Below are positions 16,956-24,668 of a stretch of 64,000 nucleotides of DNA, piece by piece; within the stretch, counting starts at the first letter, position 1; every line of letters begins with the position of its first letter. The notes beneath the pieces are model-generated. The model saw nothing but the letters and a program-made list of their open reading frames with translations. It made no database searches and was not told the origin of the DNA. Both the position numbers and the translations under genes were made by a program. Source of the DNA: a bacterium D16-76 (lineage in GTDB: Bacteria; Bacillota; Clostridia; Oscillospirales; Acutalibacteraceae); NCBI GenBank assembly GCA_009917445.1, contig QZEE01000011.1, positions 45,703 through 109,702 on the forward strand. The letters are read 5' to 3'.

Positions 16956-18356
16956 CTACCGGTCCACCAGCCACCCCCAATCCCCCTGCCGCCAGCCCAG
17001 CTGTTCCCGGGCGTGGTAGGCAATGGCCAGCGCCATTACGCAGTCGTCGTGCGCCCCAGACTGTGCCTGGGCCCGCCCCTGGCTGCCCCGCACAAAGCTC
17101 AGCATTTCCGCTATGGTCTCCCGGTCCCACAGCCAGTCCGGGTGCTCCCGGCTGATCTCCACCAGCCCCGCCAAAATCATGGGCCGTGTCCCCGCCGTAG
17201 TCCGGAACCCCGGCGCTTCCCCGCCCTCCCCCCGCTGGCGCATGTATTGCTGGGGATACCCCAGCCCTTCCAGCTCCCGTATAGGGTAGCCGGAAAAGTT
17301 CACCTCCACCGCCACCAAAGCGTCGTGGTAAAACCGCCCCAGGCAGTAGACCTGCCGGGTATACACGTCCTCATCCAGCTGCCCCCGCAGGGTGCACACC
17401 TGCTGGCCCGTGTCCCCGTCCACCACCTGGGCCACCGAGAAATCCGCCCCCTCCCCCGCCGTGTCCCCGCCCACCACATACCGGTGCCCCTCCTGGGGCC
17501 AGGCGTACACCTGCACCGCCCCCTCCGGGTCCTGGCAAAAAGCGATGCTTTCGTCCCGCACCATCACCCGCCCCGCCTGGGCGCTGTAGCCTGTCTCAAA
17601 GGCAAATCCCCCCCGCGCCAAAGGCCCTGGCAGCGCTTCCAGACGCTTCGCCAGCTTGCCCGCCGGGAAAAAGCTCTGCCCCGCCACGCCCCATTCCCCC
17701 AAGCAGTATACCTGATAGTAATAAGGGTCCGTGTCCCGGTAGCCCTCCAAGGTCTGGCGGTAAGCGTCGTCCAAAAAGCGGTTGTCCTTATACGTGGTGC
17801 GCAGCACCAGGGCCCTGGGGTCCTGCCGGTCAAAAAACCGCCTTTTCAGCCAGTGCAGGGGCGAAACCGGGTTAAAGGTCAACGTAATCTGCCGCTGCCC
17901 GCCCCGCCCCCGCAAACGCAGGTCCAGCTGGTTAAATTCCGCCTCCTCCACCTCCGACGCCTCTTCCACCCAGATGTCCGTCAGCTCCCCCCGAGAAAAC
18001 GTCACAGACTTAAGCTTTTCCACGTTGTCCAGCCCCTTAAAAAGCGCGCTGTTCCCATTGGCGCAAGTAAGGCGCATATCCGTCTCCGAAAACTTAAAAT
18101 ACCCCCCCAGCCCCCACCGCCCAATGACCTGCCGGAACAGCGCATAGGTAGAGTCCCGGTTGGCCGCCGCCACGGCCCGCGCCACCAGCAGGTTGCAGGC
18201 GGGCTTTTCCAGCAGCCGCACCAGCAGCCGCTGTACGGCAAACACGCTTTTGCCGCTGCCCGCCCCCCCGCACAGCACCAGATAGCGGGGCCCCTCCTCC
18301 CGCAGCAAAGGCAGGTACACCGGGTTAAACGCCTTTTGTGGGATTTCAATATCCAT
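16956..18356 (-). CDS. terL: Phage terminase large subunit (PBSX-like)
   Basis: ATPase-nuclease motor that cuts and packages phage DNA. Walker A GGAGSGKS (30-37), Walker B DIWVEEAS (127-134) and a nuclease domain with the acidic residues in place: D298 (GGDTAGEGADF), E351 (VAVEVNFSG) and D437/D438 (HDDCVMALAIA). 466 residues is normal, so the gene looks intact and potentially active. No portal gene follows, as it would in any tailed phage; the holin comes next. It starts 25 bases after the small subunit. Confidence 0.9.
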   Translation of the reverse strand: MDIEIPQKAFNPVYLPLLREEGPRYLVLCGGAGSGKSVFAVQRLLVRLLEKPACNLLVARAVAAANRDSTYALFRQVIGRWGLGGYFKFSETDMRLTCANGNSALFKGLDNVEKLKSVTFSRGELTDIWVEEASEVEEAEFNQLDLRLRGRGGQRQITLTFNPVSPLHWLKRRFFDRQDPRALVLRTTYKDNRFLDDAYRQTLEGYRDTDPYYYQVYCLGEWGVAGQSFFPAGKLAKRLEALPGPLARGGFAFETGYSAQAGRVMVRDESIAFCQDPEGAVQVYAWPQEGHRYVVGGDTAGEGADFSVAQVVDGDTGQQVCTLRGQLDEDVYTRQVYCLGRFYHDALVAVEVNFSGYPIRELEGLGYPQQYMRQRGEGGEAPGFRTTAGTRPMILAGLVEISREHPDWLWDRETIAEMLSFVRGSQGRAQAQSGAHDDCVMALAIAYHAREQLGWRQGDWGWLVDR

Positions 18357-18380
18357 CCCGCATCCTCCTTCCTGCCCGCC

Positions 18381-18731
18381 CTAGTCCCCGGTTATGCGCA
18401 CCCGGAAAACCTCCTGCCCCGGGGCAGGCTGGGCCTTTTCCGCATACCCAAAGCCGTTTTGCAGAATAAACCGGGCGCTTGGGCCCGAATCCCTCTTGTA
18501 AGCGGCCCATATGTTCTCTTCCTCAATCTGGGCCAGCCCCCGCCGCAGGGCCGCAGCCGCGTGGCCCTTCCCCTGGGCCAGCTCTTCCAGCTGCCGCCTG
18601 CCTTCCAGCCCCAGCGCCAGGGCCAGCCCCGGGGCCGTAGGCACCCGTCCGGCCTCCTGGCAGCTCTCGAAATACCGGGCGCACTTTTCCCGGGTCTCCC
18701 CGGCCTTCAGCGGCTTACATACGCCGCCCAT
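18381..18731 (-). CDS. terS: Terminase small subunit
   Basis: A 116-residue protein. An N-terminal helical part contains a helix-turn-helix-like segment (RVPTAPGLALALGLEGRRQLEELAQ) that fits DNA recognition, then a region common in small terminases (ENIWAAYKRDSGPSARFILQNGFGY) and a beta-rich C-terminus. Position directly before terL supports the call. It overlaps the 18715 gene by 17 bases and is part of the same leftward operon. Confidence 0.75.
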   Translation of the reverse strand: MGGVCKPLKAGETREKCARYFESCQEAGRVPTAPGLALALGLEGRRQLEELAQGKGHAAAALRRGLAQIEEENIWAAYKRDSGPSARFILQNGFGYAEKAQPAPGQEVFRVRITGD

Positions 18732-18963
18732 CCGCGCTCACCCCCTCCCGTTTTTGGGCCCGCCGGGCCAGGTCCTTTGCCTTGCCGCGCTGTTCCAGGT
18801 ACATGGTGTACAGCATCCCCACCTCCTGCCGCCAGGCCAGCTCCTGCTGGCTGTCCATAGGCCGCTGGGCCCGGCGCCGCGCAAGCAGGCCCTGCAGGAC
18901 GTCCCGTTCCCTTTCCGCCTCCCAAGCCATCCTTTTGTAGTCAAAAGCTTCTGTGTATGCCAT
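18715..18963 (-). CDS. Small helical protein, first gene of the packaging/lysis cassette
   Basis: An 82-residue, strongly charged helical protein (MAYTEAFDYKRMAWEAERER, later YLEQRGKAKDLARRAQKREG), probably a coiled coil. No family is recognised. ATG 18963 is preferred to 18978, which has no separate ribosome site; GGAGGATTGGAA lies just upstream. As the promoter-proximal gene of a terminase operon it could be a packaging accessory or an HNH-replacing small protein; this is inference only. Confidence 0.6.
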   Translation of the reverse strand: MAYTEAFDYKRMAWEAERERDVLQGLLARRRAQRPMDSQQELAWRQEVGMLYTMYLEQRGKAKDLARRAQKREGVSADGRRM

Positions 18964-19026
18964 TTCCAATCCTCCCAATCCGTCAATTTCCGCACTATAA
19001 AGTTGTCAGTACGCCAACTATTTTTA

Positions 19027-19055
19027 ATTATAGCGGCAAATTGACATTTTGTCAA
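19027..19055 (-). promoter_or_regulatory. Consensus promoter with operator for the packaging/lysis operon
   Basis: Minus strand TTGACA (19055-19050), 17 bases, TATAAT (19032-19027): both hexamers perfect. The -35 is one arm of an inverted repeat TTGACATTTTGTCAA (19041-19055), a likely repressor site. A second weaker repeat, AGTTG/CAACT, sits near 19001-19019 in the transcribed leader. A promoter this strong beside lysis genes implies tight repression. Confidence 0.8.
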
Positions 19056-19072
19056 GCCCTCCCCCCCACTTA

Positions 19073-19102
19073 TTGACAAACCGCCTACACCCAAGGTATA
19101 AT
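19073..19102 (+). promoter_or_regulatory. Promoter of the S24 repressor gene
   Basis: TTGACA (19073-19078), 18 bases, TATAAT (19097-19102). It is divergent from, and 18 bases away from, the leftward -35, so one operator set can control both. Confidence 0.8.
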
Positions 19103-19142
19103 ATGGCAAAAGCATACCTTCACCGCGGAAAGGGGCTTCCAC

Positions 19143-19862
19143 ATGGATTTTGGAAAACAGCTGAAACAAGCCCGGCAGGCCAGCGGCCTCAGCCAGCAGG
19201 ACGTAGCCCAGGCCCTGGGCATCGACAAGACCACCTATTCCGGCTACGAGACCGGCCGCCGCCAGCCCGACCTTTCCCGCCTGCAAAAGCTGGCCCGCCG
19301 CCTGAACGTCAGCGCCGATCAGCTTTTGGGCCTGGACCCCGCCGCCGTCTCCCCCGAGGAATGGCAGGCCCTGCAAAAATACCGCCTCTTAGACCTCCAC
19401 GGCCGCGAGCTGGTCAGCCTGGTGCTGCAAAAAGAATACGACCGCATGACCGCCCCCCAGGCCGTGCTGGACCAGTCCCGGGGCGGCTGGGTCACCTATA
19501 TCAACTGCTACGACCTGGCTGTCTCCGCCGGCCCCGGCGAGCCCTGGGCCGACGCCGGCTACAAGACCCGCCTGGAAATCCCCGAGGCCCAGGTGCCCCA
19601 GCAGGCCCATTTCTGCGTCCGCGTCAACGGCGACAGCATGGAGCCCGCCTACCGGGACGGCGACATTGTCTTTGTCCAGCGCCTGGACGGCACCGTGCAG
19701 GAAGGGGAAGTGGGCATCTTCTTCCTAAACGGCGAAGGCTATATCAAGCGCCTGGCCCCCGGCGCCCTGGTCTCCCTCAACCCCCGCTATGCCCCCATCC
19801 CCCTCCACGATTTCGACGACCTCCGCTGCCAGGGCCGCGTCCTGGGCAAGCTGGAAAATTAG
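19143..19862 (+). CDS. CI/LexA-like repressor: XRE HTH with S24 self-cleaving peptidase domain
   Basis: A 239-residue phage-type repressor. HTH in residues ~5-60 (LKQARQASGLSQQDVAQALG, TYSGYETGRRQPDLSRLQKL). The S24 domain keeps the catalytic serine in VNGDSMEP (S165), the lysine in GYIKRL (K202) and an Ala-Gly cleavage site in AVSAGPGE (A129-G130). Such proteins are known to be inactivated by RecA-stimulated self-cleavage during DNA damage. It faces the terminase-holin-endolysin operon across a divergent promoter, so it is probably that operon's repressor (inference). Start at ATG 19143, GAAAGGGG upstream. Confidence 0.9.
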   Translation: MDFGKQLKQARQASGLSQQDVAQALGIDKTTYSGYETGRRQPDLSRLQKLARRLNVSADQLLGLDPAAVSPEEWQALQKYRLLDLHGRELVSLVLQKEYDRMTAPQAVLDQSRGGWVTYINCYDLAVSAGPGEPWADAGYKTRLEIPEAQVPQQAHFCVRVNGDSMEPAYRDGDIVFVQRLDGTVQEGEVGIFFLNGEGYIKRLAPGALVSLNPRYAPIPLHDFDDLRCQGRVLGKLEN

Positions 19863-19978
19863 CAGGAGCCATAAATCTCCTTAAGAAAACGCGGCCCCCC
19901 AGCGCCGCCACGCGCCCCATGCTTCCGCGTTCCACCCGCCTTTATACAGCCGAATCCCCCCGCTTGCCGTAAAAACAC

Positions 19979-20007
19979 TTGCAAAACCGCGCCTGTGCCT
20001 TTATAAT
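19979..20007 (+). promoter_or_regulatory. Promoter of proS
   Basis: TTGCAA (19979-19984), 17 bases, TATAAT (20002-20007), 38 bases before the start codon. Confidence 0.75.
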
Positions 20008-20044
20008 ACTTTTAATACGTTGTCAGCGAAAGGACTGTTATACT

Positions 20045-21481
20045 ATGGCACAGAAGAAAATGGTCAACGACATCACGTCCATGGACGTAGACTTTGCCCA
20101 GTGGTACACCGATATCGTCAAAAAAGCCCAGCTGGCCGATTACTCCGGCGTAAAGGGCTGCATCGTGTACCAGCCCTACGGCTACGCCATCTGGGAGAAC
20201 ATCCAGCGGGACATGGACAGGCGCTTTAAAGAGGTAGGGGTAGAAAACGTCTACATGCCCATGGTTATACCCGAAAGCCTGCTGCAAAAGGAAAAGGACC
20301 ACATCGACGGCTTTGCCCCCGAGTGCGCGGCCGTCACCCAGGGCGGCGGGGAAAAGCTGGCGGAAACCCTTTTCATCCGCCCCACCAGCGAGGTGCTTTT
20401 CTGCGAGCATTACCAGAAGATCATCCACTCCTACCGGGACCTGCCCAAGCTCTACAACCAGTGGTGCTCTGTCATGCGGTGGGAAAAGACCACCCGCCCC
20501 TTCCTGCGTGGCATGGAGTTTTTGTGGCAGGAAGGCCACACCATGCATGAAACCGCCCAGGAAGCCGAAGATTTCACCCTGAAGATGCTGAAAATCTACG
20601 AGGATGTATACCGCGATACCCTGGCCATCCCCCCCGTGGTGGGCAGGAAGACGGAAAAGGAAAAGTTCGCCGGGGCCGAGGCCAGCTATACCCTAGAGCC
20701 CATGATGCACAACGGCGTAGCCCTGCAGGGCGGCACCACCCACTATTTTGGCGACGGCTTCGCCAAAGCCTTTGGCATCCAGTTTACCGGCCGGGACAAC
20801 GCCCTGCAAAATCCCTACCAAACCTCTTGGGGCATGAGCACCCGTTTGATCGGCGCGGTCATTATGGTCCACGGCGACGACAACGGCCTGGTGCTGCCCC
20901 CCAGGGTAGCGCCTGTCCAGGTGGTCATTGTGCCCATTGCCCAGCACAAGCCCGGTGTGCTGGAAAAGGCAGGCGGGCTTTATGAAGAGCTGAAAGGCCA
21001 GTTCCGGGTAAAGCTGGACAGCAGCGACAATTCCCCCGGCTGGAAGTTCGCCCAGTATGAAATGCAGGGTGTGCCCCTGCGCCTGGAGATCGGGCCCAAG
21101 GACATAGAAAACGGCCAGTGCGTGCTGGTGCGCCGTGACACCGGGGAAAAGCAGGTTACCGCCCTGGAGGGCCTGGCCGATACCATTGCCGGCCTGCTGG
21201 ACACCATCCACGGGGACATGCTGGCCCGCGCCCAGAAAAACATGGAGGAAAAAACCTTTGTGGCCCATAGCCACGAAGAATTCCTGGATATCGCCGCCAA
21301 CAAGCCCGGCTTTATCAAGGCCATGTGGTGCGGCGACCCGGCCTGCGAAGACAAGCTGAAGGAAGAAACCGGCGGCGTAAAATCCCGGTGCATCCCCTTT
21401 GAAGAAGAGCACCTTGCAGACGTATGCGCCTGCTGCGGCAAGCCCGCCAAGCACATGGTGTACTGGGGCCGGCAGTATTAA
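20045..21481 (+). CDS. proS: Prolyl-tRNA synthetase, archaeal/eukaryotic-like type
   Basis: Charges tRNA-Pro. The 478-residue protein is the short form lacking the editing insertion, common in Clostridia: N-terminus [20 protein letters not shown], class II motif 2 [21 protein letters not shown], motif 3 [20 protein letters not shown], an anticodon-binding domain, and the zinc-like C-terminal part ([18 protein letters not shown]) with the family's aromatic end. ATG 20045 is chosen by homology; the frame is open to 19979 but includes the promoter. GAAAGGA lies ten bases upstream. Confidence 0.95.
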   Translation: MAQKKMVNDITSMDVDFAQWYTDIVKKAQLADYSGVKGCIVYQPYGYAIWENIQRDMDRRFKEVGVENVYMPMVIPESLLQKEKDHIDGFAPECAAVTQGGGEKLAETLFIRPTSEVLFCEHYQKIIHSYRDLPKLYNQWCSVMRWEKTTRPFLRGMEFLWQEGHTMHETAQEAEDFTLKMLKIYEDVYRDTLAIPPVVGRKTEKEKFAGAEASYTLEPMMHNGVALQGGTTHYFGDGFAKAFGIQFTGRDNALQNPYQTSWGMSTRLIGAVIMVHGDDNGLVLPPRVAPVQVVIVPIAQHKPGVLEKAGGLYEELKGQFRVKLDSSDNSPGWKFAQYEMQGVPLRLEIGPKDIENGQCVLVRRDTGEKQVTALEGLADTIAGLLDTIHGDMLARAQKNMEEKTFVAHSHEEFLDIAANKPGFIKAMWCGDPACEDKLKEETGGVKSRCIPFEEEHLADVCACCGKPAKHMVYWGRQY

Positions 21482-21518
21482 GCCCCAGGCCGCCAAATAA
21501 TCTATAAAGACCGAAAAA

Positions 21519-21551
21519 GGCCCGCTGGTTTCCCCGGCGGGCCCTGTTTTT
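21519..21551 (+). terminator. Terminator of proS
   Basis: GGCCCGC (21519-21525) and GCGGGCC (21537-21543) with a C/T-rich loop, followed by CTGTTTTT. Confidence 0.8.
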
Positions 21552-21555
21552 CCAC

Positions 21556-21598
21556 TCTACGCAGCGTAGAATCCCCCAAAACCGGCCAGGCTCTACGC
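21556..21598. promoter_or_regulatory. TCTACGC inverted repeat upstream of a regulator
   Basis: TCTACGC (21556-21562) and GCGTAGA (21564-21570) form an inverted repeat with a one-base centre, and TCTACGC recurs at 21592-21598. It lies 60-100 bases before the 21657 regulator and could be its operator. Confidence 0.45.
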
Positions 21599-21656
21599 TT
21601 CGTGTGTGTGAAATCCCCTACAAAAAGGCTATACTGGGCTTAGAAAGGAGGACATT

Positions 21657-22262
21657 ATGGACCAAATCAAAACCGGGCAATTCATTGCCGGGGAGCGCAA
21701 GCGCAAAGGCTGCACCCAAAAACAGCTGGCCGAAACCTTAAACATCAGCGACAAGACCATCTCCAAATGGGAGCGAGGCGGCGGCTTCCCAGAAGTCTCC
21801 CTGCTGCTGCCCCTTTGCCAAGAGCTTGGCGTAACCGTCAACGAGCTGCTTTCCGGGGAGCGCGTCTCCCCAGAAGACTACCAGAAGAAAGCGGAGGAAA
21901 ATATGATGAACCTTGTAAAAGAAGCCCAAGAAAACCGTAAGAAAATCATCCTGTCTGCCCTGGTGGCCGTGCTGGCCATTGTGGCGGCGGTGCCCCTGGT
22001 CGTAGTGGCCGGGGCGCTGGAAATGGAGGCCTGGCTGCGGTGCCTGCTTATTGGCATTGCCCTGGTGGTGGTCGTTTTAGGCATCGCCATCGCCTGCATT
22101 TTAGACCGGGACGCCGGGGCCTTCGAGTGCCCCCAGTGCCACCAGCGGTTCGTGCCCGAAATGGGCGCTTACCTCATGGGGCCCCACACCATCACCAAGC
22201 GGAAGCTGCGCTGCCCCCACTGCGGCGCCCACAAATATTGCAAGCACGTTTTGACAAAGTAG
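21657..22262 (+). CDS. Membrane-bound XRE regulator with C-terminal zinc ribbon
   Basis: A 201-residue protein in three parts. An N-terminal HTH (residues ~8-63: KRKGCTQKQLAETLNISDKT, ISKWERGGGFPEVSLL) is followed by a linker and two membrane helices (about 96-115 and 128-150). A cytoplasmic C-terminal domain has paired CxxC motifs (FECPQCHQRFVP, later LRCPHCGAHKYC), a likely zinc ribbon. HTH-plus-membrane proteins of this type are common in Firmicutes but their signals are largely unknown. AAAGGAGG precedes the ATG. Confidence 0.85.
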   Translation: MDQIKTGQFIAGERKRKGCTQKQLAETLNISDKTISKWERGGGFPEVSLLLPLCQELGVTVNELLSGERVSPEDYQKKAEENMMNLVKEAQENRKKIILSALVAVLAIVAAVPLVVVAGALEMEAWLRCLLIGIALVVVVLGIAIACILDRDAGAFECPQCHQRFVPEMGAYLMGPHTITKRKLRCPHCGAHKYCKHVLTK

Positions 22263-22270
22263 CTGGCCCG

Positions 22271-22301
22271 GGGAGGCCGCCGAGCAGCCCGGCGGCCTCC
22301 C
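22271..22301 (+). terminator. Probable terminator after the membrane regulator
   Basis: Eleven-base arms GGGAGGCCGCC (22271-22281) and GGCGGCCTCCC (22291-22301) followed by a weak CTTTG. Confidence 0.6.
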
Positions 22302-22415
22302 TTTGCCATATGTGCGTTTCCACCAACAAACCTATATGTAAATAGGGCACTTTGCAGTATACATAATATCGAAAAAGAATTTTTGCACATTTTAGAAAAA
22401 ATCACAAAAAATGCC

Positions 22416-22444
22416 TTGCCTTTTTCCAGGTCTTGTACTAGAAT
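22416..22444 (+). promoter_or_regulatory. Promoter of the dehydrogenase-isomerase pair
   Basis: TTGCCT (22416-22421), 17 bases, TAGAAT (22439-22444). The leader holds a small CCCC/GGGG hairpin before an AGGAGGAG ribosome site. Confidence 0.65.
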
Positions 22445-22504
22445 ATAGATGAAACCCCGTTATATGGGGCAGAATCATCGTTTATATCTTAGGAGGAGAT
22501 CCCA

Positions 22505-23626
22505 ATGGCAAAATTAAAGATCGGCTTTATCGGCTGCGGCGGCATCGCCAACGGCAAGCACCTGCCCGGCATGGCCCAGCAGAAGGAATTCGTCGACCTG
22601 GTAGCTTTCTGTGACCTGATCCCCGAGCGCGCTGAGAAGGCCGCTAAGGAGTACGGCACCCCCGACGCCAAGGTTTACACCGACTATCACGAGCTGCTGG
22701 CCGATCCCGAGATCGTAGCCGTGCACGTCCTGACCCCCAACATCGCCCACTGCGAAATCAGCGTGGCCGCCCTGGAAGCCGGCAAGCACGTCCTGTGCGA
22801 GAAGCCCATGGCCGCTACCACCGCTGACGCCAAGAAGATGCTGGAAGCCCGCGACCGCACCGGCAAGATGCTGACCATCGGCTACCAGTACCGCCACTTC
22901 CCCGTAAACCAGGTTGCCAAGGGCATTGTCAACGACGGCTGGCTGGGCGACGTATACTACGCCGAGGCCACCTATCTGCGCCGCCGCGGCGTTCCCACCT
23001 GGGGCGTGTTCACCGACAAGTCCAAGCAGGGCGGCGGCCCGCTGATCGACATCGGCACCCATGCCCTGGACCTCACCCTGTTCCTGATGAACAACTATGA
23101 GGTTGACTACGTGGTAGGGACTTCCTTCGAGAAGCTGGGCACCCTGCTTGACCCCGAGTACCAGGGCCAGGTAGACCGCATGGGCAACCAGAACAGCTGG
23201 AACAACAAGACCTACGACGTGGAGGATTCCGCTGTAGGCCACATCAAGATGAAGAACGGCGCGGTTATCAACCTGCGCGCTGCCTGGGCTATCAACATGG
23301 CTGAGGCCAACGGCGCCAACAACGAAGCCTATGCTACCCTGGTAGGCACCAAGGGCGGCTTGGATACCGTTTCCGGCCAGGCCCGCCTGAACCACGTGGT
23401 GGCCAGCCAGCCCGCCATCACCATGGTAGGCAACAAGGTTGCCTCCTATATCCCCGGCTTCAGCGCCGGCCCCGCCCCTGTCAGCAAAGAGCATGACATC
23501 TGGGTCAAGGCCCTGATGGGCGAAGGCGACCTGTTCGTCACCGCCGACCAAGCTTTTGTGGTCACCCGCATCCTGGATTCCATCTACGAGTCCTCCCGCA
23601 CCGGCAAGCCCGTGTACTTTGACTAA
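22505..23626 (+). CDS. Gfo/Idh/MocA-family NAD(P)-dependent oxidoreductase
   Basis: Oxidises a sugar or cyclitol; the precise substrate cannot be read from sequence. Rossmann motif GFIGCGGIANGKHLPG (residues ~5-20), the family EKP motif in HVLCEKPMAAT (K ~101) and the D-x3-H catalytic region LIDIGTHALDL. 373 residues. AGGAGGAGA precedes the ATG. Codon choice (AAG, AAC, GAG, GCT, GTT) is more biased than in its neighbours, as in highly expressed genes. It is followed 50 bases later by a TIM-barrel isomerase, the usual partner in inositol- or ketosugar-type catabolism. Confidence 0.9.
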   Translation: MAKLKIGFIGCGGIANGKHLPGMAQQKEFVDLVAFCDLIPERAEKAAKEYGTPDAKVYTDYHELLADPEIVAVHVLTPNIAHCEISVAALEAGKHVLCEKPMAATTADAKKMLEARDRTGKMLTIGYQYRHFPVNQVAKGIVNDGWLGDVYYAEATYLRRRGVPTWGVFTDKSKQGGGPLIDIGTHALDLTLFLMNNYEVDYVVGTSFEKLGTLLDPEYQGQVDRMGNQNSWNNKTYDVEDSAVGHIKMKNGAVINLRAAWAINMAEANGANNEAYATLVGTKGGLDTVSGQARLNHVVASQPAITMVGNKVASYIPGFSAGPAPVSKEHDIWVKALMGEGDLFVTADQAFVVTRILDSIYESSRTGKPVYFD

Positions 23627-23675
23627 TTTTGGTTGATTTACCCGGCCCGGCACTTCTAAGTGAGGATGGATTTGG

Positions 23676-24521
23676 ATGGATAACGTAAACCTGCAATTAT
23701 ACTCTTTTGGCCACGACTGCCCCCTTACCCTGCTGGAAAAGATCCAGAAAACCGGGGAAATGGGCTACGCTGGCGTTGAATTTGCCCGGGGCTACCAGGA
23801 TATCCCGGTGGAGGACGTGAAAAAGGCTTTAGACGAGGCCGGCATCACCGCCGATTCCGCCCATGTGGCCTTTGGCTTCATGGAAGAAGACCTCCCCTAC
23901 CTGGCGAAGCTGGGCGTAAAATTCGTGGCCTGCCCCATGGCCGCCTTCAACACCACAGAGGAGGCCAAGGAGACAGCGGAAGAGCTGAACAAGTTTGGCA
24001 AGATGGCTAAGCAATACGGCATTACCATCGGCTACCACAACCATACCGGCGAGTTCTACCAGGACAACGGCGTCTATTTGATGGACACGCTGATCGAAAA
24101 CAGCGACCCCGAAACCGTAGCCTTTGAGATCGACTGCGGCTGGGCCTCTGCCGCGGGTATAGACCCCGTAGCGTATATCAACAAGTATGCCGGGCGCATT
24201 GCTGCCGTCCACATCAAAGAGAACGGCGCCGTCATTGGCGCGGACAAGCCTAAATCCCGGAAAGACCCTCCCCCCAAGTTTGAAATCGGCCCAGATGGCA
24301 AGCCCATCTTCCCGCCGGAATTCAAAAAGATGATGGAGGAACGGGAGAAGCTGAATGTAGCCACCGGCACGGGCATTGTAGGCTGGAAGGCCGTCAAGGC
24401 CGCCGCCGATGCCCAGCGGGATGGTGTACTCTACGTGGTAGAGCGTGAAGCCAACTATGGCGGCAAAAGCCGTGCAGAGTGCCTGCGCGAAGACATTGCC
24501 TGGCTGAAAGCCAACCTGTAA
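23676..24521 (+). CDS. Sugar phosphate isomerase/epimerase, xylose-isomerase-like TIM barrel
   Basis: 281 residues of the AP-endonuclease-2-like fold that includes IolE, IolH and hydroxypyruvate isomerase-like enzymes. Metal-binding positions are visible: GYAGVEFARG (E), ITIGYHNHTGEF (H, H, E), FEIDCGW (D), VHIKE (H). Probably acts on the keto product of the preceding dehydrogenase (inference from pairing). GTGAGG lies ahead of the ATG. It ends before an intrinsic terminator. Confidence 0.9.
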   Translation: MDNVNLQLYSFGHDCPLTLLEKIQKTGEMGYAGVEFARGYQDIPVEDVKKALDEAGITADSAHVAFGFMEEDLPYLAKLGVKFVACPMAAFNTTEEAKETAEELNKFGKMAKQYGITIGYHNHTGEFYQDNGVYLMDTLIENSDPETVAFEIDCGWASAAGIDPVAYINKYAGRIAAVHIKENGAVIGADKPKSRKDPPPKFEIGPDGKPIFPPEFKKMMEEREKLNVATGTGIVGWKAVKAAADAQRDGVLYVVEREANYGGKSRAECLREDIAWLKANL

Positions 24522-24544
24522 AATTTAAAAACGGATCTGTTTTC

Positions 24545-24574
24545 CGGCCCTGCCTTTGCGCGGGGCCGTTTTTT
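24545..24574 (+). terminator. Terminator of the dehydrogenase-isomerase operon
   Basis: CGGCCC (24545-24550) and GGGCCG (24563-24568) followed by TTTTTTA. Confidence 0.8.
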
Positions 24575-24611
24575 ATGCCCTTCCCCCCACACTCATCGCT
24601 TTACCACACAA

Positions 24612-24649
24612 AAAAGAAGCCCCCCGTTTGTACCGCAGGGGCTTCTTTT
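24612..24649. terminator. Bidirectional terminator after the hybrid kinase
   Basis: Perfect 12-base arms AAAAGAAGCCCC (24612-24623) and GGGGCTTCTTTT (24638-24649). It lies between two convergent operons. Confidence 0.85.
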
Positions 24650-24668
24650 GCATTTTAACAATGGAACG

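Noticed and set aside
17013..18860. Plus-strand open frame of 615 codons opposite the terminase genes
   Set aside because: Pro/Arg/His-rich antisense of terL and terS, both of which have clear motifs and ribosome sites; stop codons are rare on the antisense of GC-rich genes.
15615..19862. Calling the terminase-holin-lysin block a plain prophage
   Set aside because: No integrase, portal, capsid, tail or replication gene is present and no attachment repeats were seen; it is described as a cassette instead.
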